Assembly (NCBI RefSeq): GCF_014203855.1
Contig: NZ_JACHJV010000002.1
Location: forward strand, 62,001 to 126,000
From: Kitasatospora kifunensis
Lineage (GTDB): Bacteria; Actinomycetota; Actinomycetes; Streptomycetales; Streptomycetaceae
Direction of reading: 5' to 3'
DNA: 64,000 nt
In this document: positions 24,909-32,874 of the stretch, piece by piece
Position numbering within the stretch: position 1 is the first letter of the stretch
How the letters are laid out: each line of letters opens with the position of its first letter
Made by a program: the position numbers and the translations under genes
Notes under the pieces: generated by a model
What the model was told of the DNA's origin: nothing
Databases searched by the model: none
What the model saw: the letters and a program-made list of their open reading frames with translations, nothing else

Positions 24909-24964
24909 AGCCGGCCCTGAGCCAGCCGCACGCCCCGACCATGGCACCGGGCGACGACTCACTC

Positions 24965-25589
24965 CCGCCAGATGGGTTGGGGGCGGAGTCGTAGCCGACA
25001 TCCAGGTTCACGGTGATGTGCTCGGGCAGTGGTCCCAGCTGGGCCAGGCGGTCCAGGGTCGGGGCGAGCAGCGCCGAGTCGTGGCGGTTCGCCCCGGCCA
25101 GGACCCGGCCCAGGGGAATTCCGTAACCGTCCGTCATGCCCGAGCGCTTCAGCCCTTGCTTGCCACGGTCGACCGGGGAGCGCCCGGCGGCTTCGCCGCC
25201 GCCCGGGGCCTTGGTGATCGAGCCGTCGACGGCGATCTCGTCCAGAGCCAGGCCGACGATCCGGTCGTAGGACTCCAGCGCGATCTGCTTGAACCGGGCG
25301 AAGACTCCAACTCGGATCCACTCGTCGCGACGATCGCGGATCGTGGTGACCGAGCAGGTCGTGTCGGCGATCGCCTGATAGGAGCAACCGAAGCGCAGGA
25401 GCTGGATCATCTTCTCGAAGACGCCCCGGTCACTGATGCGGGGCCGGCGGCACCCCAGAGGAAGCTCCGGATCGTAGACCGGACGCTCGGGCAGCAGGGC
25501 CGCGAACTGGTCCCAGAGCGGTTCGGTCAGCCATGACGGCAGTACAGGCACAGGTCCCCAGTTCACCAATCACAGAGCGTCGCCACTCC
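24965..25589 (-). pseudogene. 3'-truncated IS5-type transposase
   Basis: From ATG 25569 the reading frame encodes a recognisable IS5-family DDE transposase N-terminus: LPSWLTEPLWDQFAALLPERPVYDP, RRPRISDRGVFEKMIQLLRFGCSYQAIAD, IRDRRDEWIRVGVFARFKQIALESYDRIVGLALDEIAVDGSITKAPGGGEAAGRSPVDRGKQGLKRSGMTDGYGIPLG (first catalytic Asp in AVDGS) and LDVGYDSAPN. Homology stops at about 24965. What follows in frame is the antisense of the MarR gene, so the second Asp region is incomplete and the Glu is lost. The element's outer end (GGAGTGGCGAC...) is near 25589. It cannot be active. Confidence 0.8.
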
Positions 25590-25655
25590 ATGATTGCCAA
25601 GGCCTCTGCCTGCCCCGCTGCCGGGGTGCTCCTCGACGCCTATCTGCGCGGTCAC

Positions 25656-26837
25656 TTAATTGACGATGGGTCGAACACCGGCGGAGGTGAAGCGGTCGGG
25701 GGTGTACGGCGTCAGCAGTGGATCGCGGGTTCCGGTCAGGAGCTCCTCGGCGAGCAGGTGGCCCAGGAGCGCGCCGAGGGTCACTCCGCTGTGGCTCACG
25801 ACCTCGTAGTAGCCGGGCAGGTCCCGAACCGCGCCGACGCTCGGGTAGCCGTCGGCGGGCATGGAGCGGATGCCGACCCGATGCCCCACCACCGTCGCCC
25901 GGCTCAAGGAGGGCAGGACCTGCCCGACGACGCGTGCCACCTGGCGTGCCCACGAAGCAACCGCATCCGGCGCCAACTCGCCATCAGAGCTGTTCAGTTC
26001 GGCGTCGATGGCGTCGGCGCGGGCCTGGACGCGGGCGGGTCCGGCAGGCCGCACGGTGGCCTGCGGTGTCTCCACCATCGCCGGGCGGACCGGGCATCCG
26101 GTGATGTCCAGGTCGACGAGAAGGCCCCGCGACGGGGCGAGCGGCAGCCGCCGACCGACCAGGCGCGCGACCGTGTCCGACCGGGGGCCGGCGGCGTTGA
26201 CCACGGCTTCCACGGCCAGCTGCCCGCCGTCGGCGAGGGTGATCAGCGGGCCGGAGGCGGTGACGTCCATGCCGACGATCTCGCGGCCGAGGTGGAGGAC
26301 GGCTCCGTCCCGCCGCGCGGCCGTCAGCAGGGCGTCGACCATCACCGGGACGTCGACCCAGCCCTCCTCCGGCAGCTGCGCCACCAGCGTGTCCGCTCCG
26401 AGCCGCACGGGGCCGCCAACCTCCGGGCCGAGCTGGCCTGTTGAAGGTGGACGTACCGTGGCGCCCCACGCCTCGATCGTGCGCAGGTGTTCCGCGAAGT
26501 CACCGGTGTCTCCGCAGACGTGGCTGCCGCACAGGTACAGGCCGGGCGGGTTCGGACCGGAAAGGTGCAGACCGGGGTTCAGGCCCGGCAGTGCGGGCAT
26601 GCTCCGCGCGAAGTCGTGCCAGGCGCGCAGGCCTGCGTGGTTGAGCTCGAAGTACGCGCGCGGCAGCTTGTGCAGGGCGCTGATCCTGGCGAAGCTGGCG
26701 CCGGAGGTGCCGCTCGCGGGCGCCGACCTCTCGACGATCTCCACCCGGGCGCCGCGCCGGGCGAGGTGGAAGGCGGTGGACGCACCCAGCAGGCCCGCGC
26801 CGATCACCGCGACCCGGGGGCCGGTGAGCCGCGTCAT
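25656..26837 (-). CDS. FAD-dependent amine/D-amino-acid oxidase family protein (DAO)
   Basis: 393 residues. The N-terminal FAD-binding motif VAVIGAGLLGASTAFHLARRGARVEIVERS (GxGxxG and terminal Glu) is intact. VVNAAGPRSD near 215 and the C-terminal HRVGIRSMPADGYPSVGAVRDLPGYYEVVSHSGVTLGALLG (second flavin-contact region) are typical of the DAO superfamily (glycine oxidase, sarcosine oxidase, D-amino-acid dehydrogenase). It is a soluble flavoenzyme oxidising a C-N bond of a small amine or amino acid. It overlaps the PLP-enzyme stop by ATGA, so the two very likely act in one pathway: an amino acid made or rearranged by the PLP enzyme may be oxidised here. Exact substrate unknown. Confidence 0.85.
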   Translation of the reverse strand: MTRLTGPRVAVIGAGLLGASTAFHLARRGARVEIVERSAPASGTSGASFARISALHKLPRAYFELNHAGLRAWHDFARSMPALPGLNPGLHLSGPNPPGLYLCGSHVCGDTGDFAEHLRTIEAWGATVRPPSTGQLGPEVGGPVRLGADTLVAQLPEEGWVDVPVMVDALLTAARRDGAVLHLGREIVGMDVTASGPLITLADGGQLAVEAVVNAAGPRSDTVARLVGRRLPLAPSRGLLVDLDITGCPVRPAMVETPQATVRPAGPARVQARADAIDAELNSSDGELAPDAVASWARQVARVVGQVLPSLSRATVVGHRVGIRSMPADGYPSVGAVRDLPGYYEVVSHSGVTLGALLGHLLAEELLTGTRDPLLTPYTPDRFTSAGVRPIVN

Positions 26838-28069
26838 CGCGTCACGTCCGCGGTGTGCACCACCAGGTCCCGGGGCACCGGGGCGAGGGGCCGATCGGCG
26901 CCGGTGAGGTTGACCAGCACGGGCGTGTCCTCGCTGAGCAGCCCCTCGCGGCGCAGTCGGATCGCGCCGGCCAGGGCGGTCGCGGCGGCGTGGCAGCCGC
27001 GGATTCCCTCCCGCTCCGCCAGCAGGTGGCGCGCCCGGCGGATGGCGGCCTCGTCGGCTCTGGTCATGGTGCCTCCGCTGTCGGCGCAGACCGCTCGGAT
27101 GTAGGGATAGCTCTCCGTCGGGTTGCCACGCAGGATGGCCTGCGCGATGCCCGACGGGTTGCGCACGACATGGCGTTCGGCGATCGCCGACGCCGACTCC
27201 TCGAACGCGTGCACCATGGGCGCGCAGCTGTCCTGCTGGACGCCGACGAACCGGGGCACGCTCGGGAGCCTGCCGAGCCGGTGATACTCCAGTGCCCCTT
27301 TGTAGCCGCCCAGCAGACCCATGCCGCTGCTCACCGCCTGGAAGACGAACTCCGGTGCCACCGGCAGCTGGTCGAACGCCTCCAGGTAGGCGAGCTTGAG
27401 GCCCTCGCGGCGGGTCAGGCTGAAGAACCCGCCCTCGAAGTACATGCCTTGCTCCGTCGCGAAGCGCCGCGCGGCGGCTCCCGCCGCGTCGAACCCACCG
27501 TCGACCACGTGCGTGGTCACCGCGGGGTGGTCGGGGTAGTTGAGCCGGGGCAGGAAGTGCCGGCCGCTGAAGACGTGCAGGTTCACTCCGCCGAGCAGCT
27601 GCGCGGCGCGCGCGTAGGCGGTGGAACTGTTCCCGGTGGACGCGATCACCATCGCCTTCACCCCGATCTCGGCGAACCGCGACATGCCCACCGAGGCGAT
27701 CCGGTCCTTGGTCGACCGCGTCGGGTTGGCGCCCTCCTCCTTGAGGAAGAGCCGGCTGAGCCCCACCTCCGCGCCCAGCCGCTCGGCATGCACACACGGC
27801 GTGTTGCCCTCGCCGAGCCAGCACACCGAGTCCGGCTCGCGCAGTGGAAGCATGTCGAAGTAGCGCAGCAGCGGATTGGGGGAGGGGCGCGGACCTGCCT
27901 GCCGTAGGTCATGCACGGCATCCAACGCGCCGCCGCAGTCCTCGCAGCGGATCCGGTGGTCCTCGCTCTCCGCGCGCCCGCACAGCACACAGGCGATCGT
28001 GAAGCTCCCCCCGCTCCCGACGGAGCGGACGGACCCCATGAGTTCGTCGTAGCGCAGCAAGGACGTCAT
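26834..28069 (-). CDS. threonine-synthase-like PLP-dependent enzyme
   Basis: 411 residues. An N-terminal zinc ribbon (CVLCGR...RCEDCGG) precedes a fold-type II PLP domain: NPTRSTKDRIAS with the PLP lysine, IASTGNSSTAYARAAQ (phosphate/substrate loop), VFQAVSSGMGLLGGYKG (glycine-rich phosphate cup) and AVCADSGGTMTRADE. The zinc ribbon plus this core is characteristic of class-II threonine synthases and of related beta-replacement enzymes of specialised metabolism. A housekeeping threonine synthase would sit with hom/thrB. Here the partner is an FAD oxidase, so a non-proteinogenic amino-acid pathway is more likely. First gene of a two-gene operon; its promoter lies in 28070-28204. Confidence 0.8.
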   Translation of the reverse strand: MTSLLRYDELMGSVRSVGSGGSFTIACVLCGRAESEDHRIRCEDCGGALDAVHDLRQAGPRPSPNPLLRYFDMLPLREPDSVCWLGEGNTPCVHAERLGAEVGLSRLFLKEEGANPTRSTKDRIASVGMSRFAEIGVKAMVIASTGNSSTAYARAAQLLGGVNLHVFSGRHFLPRLNYPDHPAVTTHVVDGGFDAAGAAARRFATEQGMYFEGGFFSLTRREGLKLAYLEAFDQLPVAPEFVFQAVSSGMGLLGGYKGALEYHRLGRLPSVPRFVGVQQDSCAPMVHAFEESASAIAERHVVRNPSGIAQAILRGNPTESYPYIRAVCADSGGTMTRADEAAIRRARHLLAEREGIRGCHAAATALAGAIRLRREGLLSEDTPVLVNLTGADRPLAPVPRDLVVHTADVTR

Positions 28070-28204
28070 GCTCGGATGCTCCGAACCGTTTGCGTGAGAA
28101 GGTCAGTTCGCACTGATCGTAGCCACCGGAACGGGACATTTGCCCAGAGTTTCACTCTTTCGGGAAAACCTGGATGAACCAGGAGGACGGGCAGTTGGGC
28201 ACCG

Positions 28205-29053
28205 TCAGCCGAGCAGGCCGAGCGCGCCGTACCAGAGCGGGCCGGGGTTGAGCCGGTCGGGGTGCAGCTGGAGCATCGCGTCGAAGAACTCGCGCGGGCT
28301 CGGCTTCTCGGTGAGCAGTCGCTGGGCGTCGCGCAGGTACTGCCGGGTCTCCTCCAGGATGGCGGGGTCGTCGGCGCGGTCCCTGTTCTTGTGGCCGGCG
28401 ACGACGGCGCGCGGCTTCAGCGCGGCGATCCGGTCGATGGCCGCCAGCCAGGCGATCAGGCCGCCGTCGCCGCCTTCGAGGATGTACGGGTGCACGCCGT
28501 TGTAGGCGACGTCGCCGGCCACCACCAGGCCGATCGAGGGCACGTGCAGGATGGTCGTGTCGTCGGTGTCGGTGTGTCCGGCCTCGACGGCCCGCACGAC
28601 GTTGCCCTCCAGCAGGAACCCGTCGGCCGGGATCGGCTGGGCCAGCACCGGGGTCGGGGGGATCTGGCCGGGGAAGGCCTGGTCCCACAGCTGCTCGCGC
28701 CCCTGGGTGGCCTGCTGGCGCATGAGCCGGATCGTCCCCTCGGTGGCGTAGACGGTCGCGCCGGGGAAGCGCTTGGTGAGCTCGGCGGTGCCGAACCAGT
28801 GGTCGCCGTGTCCGTGGGTGGCGTAGATGTACGCCAGCCGCTTGCCGGAGCGCTCGATCCAGTCGCCGACCTGCTTGATCTGCTCGTGGGTGAAGGGCGG
28901 GTCGACCAGGACGGCGTCGCGTTCGCCCTGGATCAGCGTGACCGAGAGCGGCGAGGAGACGATCGGGTCGCCGTTGGGCATCCGCTGGTCGCCGGCCCGC
29001 TGGGCGCCGTCCAGGACGAGGACCTCGTAGGACAGGGGCGTGGGTGTGGTCAT
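28205..29053 (-). CDS. metallo-beta-lactamase-fold hydrolase
   Basis: 282 residues. YATHGHGDHWFG is the HxHxDH motif near residue 80. Further ligands are His in EAGHTDTDDTTILHV, Asp in VAGDVAYNGVHPYI and His in VVAGHKNRDRADDP. This is a soluble binuclear-zinc hydrolase of the glyoxalase II/lactonase-like group. The 40-residue helical C-terminal extension (REFFDAMLQLHPDRLNPGPLWYGALGLL) resembles MBL proteins annotated as quorum-lactone or SDS-hydrolase-like, but the substrate is not decidable. It is transcribed after the SpoIIE gene with an 85-base gap. Confidence 0.85.
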   Translation of the reverse strand: MTTPTPLSYEVLVLDGAQRAGDQRMPNGDPIVSSPLSVTLIQGERDAVLVDPPFTHEQIKQVGDWIERSGKRLAYIYATHGHGDHWFGTAELTKRFPGATVYATEGTIRLMRQQATQGREQLWDQAFPGQIPPTPVLAQPIPADGFLLEGNVVRAVEAGHTDTDDTTILHVPSIGLVVAGDVAYNGVHPYILEGGDGGLIAWLAAIDRIAALKPRAVVAGHKNRDRADDPAILEETRQYLRDAQRLLTEKPSPREFFDAMLQLHPDRLNPGPLWYGALGLLG

Positions 29054-29138
29054 GGCGGTGACTTCTTCCGGGGGTCGGGGAGGCGCCGGGCATGCCCGGA
29101 CGGTGCTGGGCAGGGCATCAGGCGTCAGGGGTTCTGGG

Positions 29139-31922
29139 TCAGCCGATGGACTGCTCGGACCAGATGGTCTTGCCGCGCGCGTGGTAGCGGGTGCCCCAGC
29201 GGTCGGTGAGCTGGGCGATGAGGAACAGGCCACGCCCGCCCTCGTCCTCGTCGGCGGCGTAGCGCAGGTGCGGTGAGGTGCTGCTGCCGTCGGAGACCTC
29301 GCAGATCAGTGCGCGGTCGTACAGCAGGCGCACCCGGATGGGGCCGCTGCCGTAGCGGATGGCGTTGGTGACCAGTTCGCTGAGCACGAGTTCGGTGGTG
29401 AAGACCGCCTCCGCCAGGCCCCAGCGGGCGAGGTGCGCGGCGGCCTCGGTGCGCACCGCGGCCACGGCTGACGGGTCACCGGGGACCTCCCAGGCGGCGA
29501 TCCGGTCGGCTGCCATGAGGTGGGTGCGGGCCACCAGGAGGGCGATGTCGTCGCGCTGGGGGGTGGGCAGCAGCGCGTCCAGGACGGACTCGCAGAGCTG
29601 TTCGGGGGTGCGGGAGGGACCTGCCAGGGCCGTGCCGAGCAGGGCCAGCCCGGTGGTGATGGGGCGTTCGCGGTCCTCGATCAGGCCGTCGGTGTAGAGG
29701 ACCAGGCTGCTGCCCTCGGCCAGCTGGAGCTCGGCCGACTCGAAGGGCAGGCCGCCCAGGCCGAGCGGCGGGCCTGCGGGCAGCGCGGGGAAGGCCACGG
29801 TGCCGTCGGGACGCACCAGCGCGGGGAGCGGGTGCCCCGCCCGGGCGATCGTGCAGGTTCCGGTGGTCGGGTCGTAGACGGCGTAGAGGCAGGTGGCGCC
29901 GGTGATCGCGGGTCCGTCGTCGTCGCTGTCGCCGTTGCCGTTGCCGTCGGGGCTGTCCGGGTGCCGGTCGATCCGGGTGACCAGTTCGTCCAGGTGCCAC
30001 AGGAGTTCCTCCGGCGGCAGGTCGAGGCTGGCGAAGTTCAGCACGGCCGTGCGCAGTCGGCCCATGGTGGCGGCGGCGTGCAGGCCGTGGCCGACCACGT
30101 CGCCGACGACCAGGGCCACCCGGGCGCCGGACAGCGGGATGACGTCGAACCAGTCGCCGCCGACACCGGTCTGGGCGGGCAGGTAGCGGTGCGCGATGTC
30201 GAGGGCGTTCTGTTCGGGCAGCTCGCGGGGGAGCAGGCTGCGCTGCAGTGCGACGGCCACGGCGTGCTCGCGGGTGAAGCGGCGCGCGTTGTCGATGCAG
30301 ACGGCCGCCCGCGCCGCCAGCTCCTCGGCCGGCGTCACGTCGTCCTCCTGGAGCGGCTCACTGCTGCGCAGCCGCCAGAAGTTGACCACGCCCAGCAGCA
30401 CGCCGCGTGCCTGCAGCGGCACGGTGATCAGCGACTGGAGGCCGTGTTCCAGGGCGGACCGCGCGCGGTCGGGGTCCCCGGCCAGCCAGTCGGTGGCGGC
30501 CGACAGGTCGGGCACCAGCACGGACCTGCCGTGGACGAAGCCCTGCGCCATCGGCGTGACCGCCAGGTAGCGGTGCACCTCGCCCACCCGGTAGAGCGGG
30601 TTCGGGTAGGGGCCGCTGAGCGCCACCCGGCACAGCTGCGGTGCCTCGGTGTAGGAGCCGGACTTCGGCTCGTCGCCGCGCAGGACGGGTTCGGCCAGGT
30701 CCACGGTGACGTAGTCGGCGAACCGGTCGGCGGCCAGCTCGGTGAGCTCCTCGGCGGTGCGCGTGACATCGAGGGTGGTACCGATGGCCACGCTCGCCTG
30801 GGACAGCAGGCGAAGGTAGCTCTGGGCCGTCTCGGCCTTCCCGGCCAGCGCGCGCAGCTCGGTGGAGTCGCGCAGGGTGGCCACGCTGCCGGTCGCGCTC
30901 GCGCCGTTGCGGGTCGGCCGGTTGTTCACCGCCAGCAGCCGCTCGCCGACCGGGATCACCTCGTCGCTGGCGGGCCGATGGGACATCAGGAGATCGGCGA
31001 TGCGGGGGTCGAGGCCGAGCTCGGCGACCGGAGTGCCTTCCACCGTCGGGGGCAGGTCGAGAAGCCGGCGCGCCTCGTCGTTGGCGAGCCGGATCCGGTT
31101 GTCGGCGTCGACGATGACCACGCCCTCGCGCACGGCGTGCAGGACCGCGTCGTGGTGCTCGTACATCTGGGCCAGCTCGGCCGGGTCGAGGCCGCGGGTC
31201 TGGCGCAGCAGCCGCCTGCTCACCAGCGCCGTTCCGGCCACCGCCAGCAGGAGGGCGGCGGCCCCGGCGCCGATGATGACCGGCAGCTGCTGGCTGATCG
31301 CGCTGCTGACCTTGTCGGCCTGCATTCCGGCCGCGACCAGGCCCACGACAGCACCGCCGTCCATCACCGGGACGACTGCCTGGACATCGCCGCTGCCGGG
31401 ACCCTTGACGGTCTCGATGGTGGTGTGACCGCTGAGCGCCGGTCCGATGGTGCCGATGAACTTCCGTCCGATCCGCTCCGGCTGGGGGCTCGTGTAGCGG
31501 ATGCCGTCCGTGTTCATCACGGTGATGAAGTCGAGCCCGCCGGCCATCCAGGCGTCCTCGGTCAACGGCTGCAGGATGGCGGTCGGGTCGGGGGCCCGCA
31601 GCGCGGCCGGCAGCCCGGGGGCGTGCGCGAACGCCTCGGCGGCGGCCAGCGAGCGTGACCCGGCCGCCTGGAGCCGGTCGTTCTGCCCCTTGAGGACCAG
31701 CGTGGTCACCGCGGCCACGACGAGCAGCACCACGATCAGCACCTGCAGTGCGAACATCTGACCGGCAAGGCTGCGGATCCCGACCGCCGGTACCAGACGC
31801 CGCCGCGACGGGCGGGGTGCCGGGCCGGGCGTGGGGCCGGGCGTGGGGCCGGTCGACGGGTCGGGCGATGCCGACCGCCGTCGTCGCTGCTCGGAGGAGG
31901 TGCGGCGCGGAAGTCGGACCAT
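29139..31922 (-). CDS. sensor PP2C (SpoIIE) phosphatase with Cache-like sensor, PAS, GAF and HATPase domains
   Basis: 927 residues. A basic/Pro-rich N-terminus (PTPGPTPGPAP repeats), TM1 about 50-75, an extracytoplasmic sensor about 76-210 (ITVMNTDGIRYTSPQPERIGRKFIGTIG, single-Cache/CitA-like), TM2 about 215-240, a PAS domain about 255-345 (EGVVIVDADNRIRLANDEARRLL), GAF about 375-545, a SpoIIE phosphatase domain about 555-775 (GGDWFDVIPL, VVGDVVGHGLHAAATMGRLR, VLYTDGLIEDR, DDIALLVAR) and a C-terminal HATPase_c_2 anti-sigma-type kinase (LSELVTNAIRYG, GGRGLFLIAQLTDRWG). Such proteins sense small carboxylates and control anti-sigma/anti-anti-sigma partners in Streptomyces. The DctB/CitA-type sensor suggests an organic-acid ligand. 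No partner STAS gene is in the window. Confidence 0.9.
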   Translation of the reverse strand: MVRLPRRTSSEQRRRRSASPDPSTGPTPGPTPGPAPRPSRRRLVPAVGIRSLAGQMFALQVLIVVLLVVAAVTTLVLKGQNDRLQAAGSRSLAAAEAFAHAPGLPAALRAPDPTAILQPLTEDAWMAGGLDFITVMNTDGIRYTSPQPERIGRKFIGTIGPALSGHTTIETVKGPGSGDVQAVVPVMDGGAVVGLVAAGMQADKVSSAISQQLPVIIGAGAAALLLAVAGTALVSRRLLRQTRGLDPAELAQMYEHHDAVLHAVREGVVIVDADNRIRLANDEARRLLDLPPTVEGTPVAELGLDPRIADLLMSHRPASDEVIPVGERLLAVNNRPTRNGASATGSVATLRDSTELRALAGKAETAQSYLRLLSQASVAIGTTLDVTRTAEELTELAADRFADYVTVDLAEPVLRGDEPKSGSYTEAPQLCRVALSGPYPNPLYRVGEVHRYLAVTPMAQGFVHGRSVLVPDLSAATDWLAGDPDRARSALEHGLQSLITVPLQARGVLLGVVNFWRLRSSEPLQEDDVTPAEELAARAAVCIDNARRFTREHAVAVALQRSLLPRELPEQNALDIAHRYLPAQTGVGGDWFDVIPLSGARVALVVGDVVGHGLHAAATMGRLRTAVLNFASLDLPPEELLWHLDELVTRIDRHPDSPDGNGNGDSDDDGPAITGATCLYAVYDPTTGTCTIARAGHPLPALVRPDGTVAFPALPAGPPLGLGGLPFESAELQLAEGSSLVLYTDGLIEDRERPITTGLALLGTALAGPSRTPEQLCESVLDALLPTPQRDDIALLVARTHLMAADRIAAWEVPGDPSAVAAVRTEAAAHLARWGLAEAVFTTELVLSELVTNAIRYGSGPIRVRLLYDRALICEVSDGSSTSPHLRYAADEDEGGRGLFLIAQLTDRWGTRYHARGKTIWSEQSIG

Positions 31923-32263
31923 GCCCCCTGTCTACTCGCCATCCGGGAACCGACGGCAGGGACCACGCCGAGGCCTCACACGACTGTACGAAGCATCCCG
32001 GCGGGGGCGGAGCTTCGCAGGCCGGGCGCCTCGTCAGGGTAGGTGTCGGTCGGCTCGCGTCAGGCTGATGGGCGAAGAGGGTGGTGTGGAACCTGAAATC
32101 TCCTGCACTGACGATACATCAACTTCGTTGCGGAGCTTGGTTCGTGACGGTGAAGCGGGCGGGTTTCGAGGTTGACGGAGGTCGCTCAAATGGTGAAGAA
32201 TCGCCGATGGTCGATCTCTTGGATCGATCCAATCAGCAGCTCTTCCATCCCCTGGGAGGAATC
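31923..32263. other. divergent intergenic region upstream of SpoIIE and the small secreted protein
   Basis: 341 bases without a supportable gene. It must hold the SpoIIE-gene promoter (minus) and the promoter of the plus-strand 97-residue gene. A TTGACG hexamer at 32172-32177 is the best -35 candidate for the latter, but the matching -10 is poor. Confidence 0.4.
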
Positions 32264-32557
32264 ATGCGTCTTGGCCGGATCGTGTCCGCCGTCATGACCG
32301 GCGGCGTGTTGGTGCTCGGCGCCGCCGCCGGGCCGGCGTATGCCGACTCCGCGCCAGGGCCCGGGTGGATCAAGGTGGGGGGACCCTGGGACTCGCGCGA
32401 GAGCTGCGACATCGCAGGGCAGGACAGTGGGCACGAATACGCGTGCCAGCCCGTGAAACCCACTTGCCTGAGCATGGTCTGCTACTACGACCTGTGGGAG
32501 GACCCGACCTCGTGGCCGCTGCCGTGGACGGTGACCTCCCCTGCCGCCAAGGTGTAA
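32264..32557 (+). CDS. small secreted four-cysteine protein
   Basis: 97 residues from an ATG with GGGAGGA immediately upstream. A Sec signal peptide is evident: two Arg, a hydrophobic core AVMTGGVLVLGAAAG and an AYA-D cleavage site after residue 27. The 70-residue mature part is Pro/Trp/Asp-rich with four cysteines (CDIAGQDSGHEYAC...CLSMVC), probably two disulfides. I do not recognise the family; similar orphan small secreted proteins are common in streptomycetes. Monocistronic. Confidence 0.7.
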   Translation: MRLGRIVSAVMTGGVLVLGAAAGPAYADSAPGPGWIKVGGPWDSRESCDIAGQDSGHEYACQPVKPTCLSMVCYYDLWEDPTSWPLPWTVTSPAAKV

Positions 32558-32874
32558 GAGCGACCGGCACATGGGGGGTGGGTGAAGGAGCGCCCGCCGC
32601 GTCAGCGGCTGGTGCTCACGGCGGGCCGAGTCTGGGCGGTGCCGACGAGGGAGTGGCAGCGGAGCTGCGGCTCCTTGAGGAGAAGCCGTCCGTGGGGGCA
32701 CCTCCCGGCCGAAGGCTGGGGGAGAGAGTCCGGGCGTCGCGACGCCGCCCACCATGTGCCGGTCGCTCTGAGCCGGCCTGTCGGGCTGCCGCAACCGCCC
32801 GGCACCAAGGCGGGGAAGGCGGCGGGGAGCACGGTCATCGCCGCCCGGCGGTCGTACCCGGCCAGCCGGACGGA
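32558..32874. repeat. non-coding spacer with copies of a repeat shared with 48.4-48.5 kb
   Basis: 317 bases between two convergent genes with no credible gene. It contains GTGGGGGCACCTCCCGGCCG followed by GAAGGCTGGGG (32692-32725) and GTCGCGACG (32738-32746). The first block recurs at about 48508-48528 and the second at about 48402-48417, next to another GTCGCGACG, inside the coding region of the 1166-residue CIS protein. The GC-rich palindromic character suggests a dispersed streptomycete repeat that can act as a terminator here. Confidence 0.5.
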
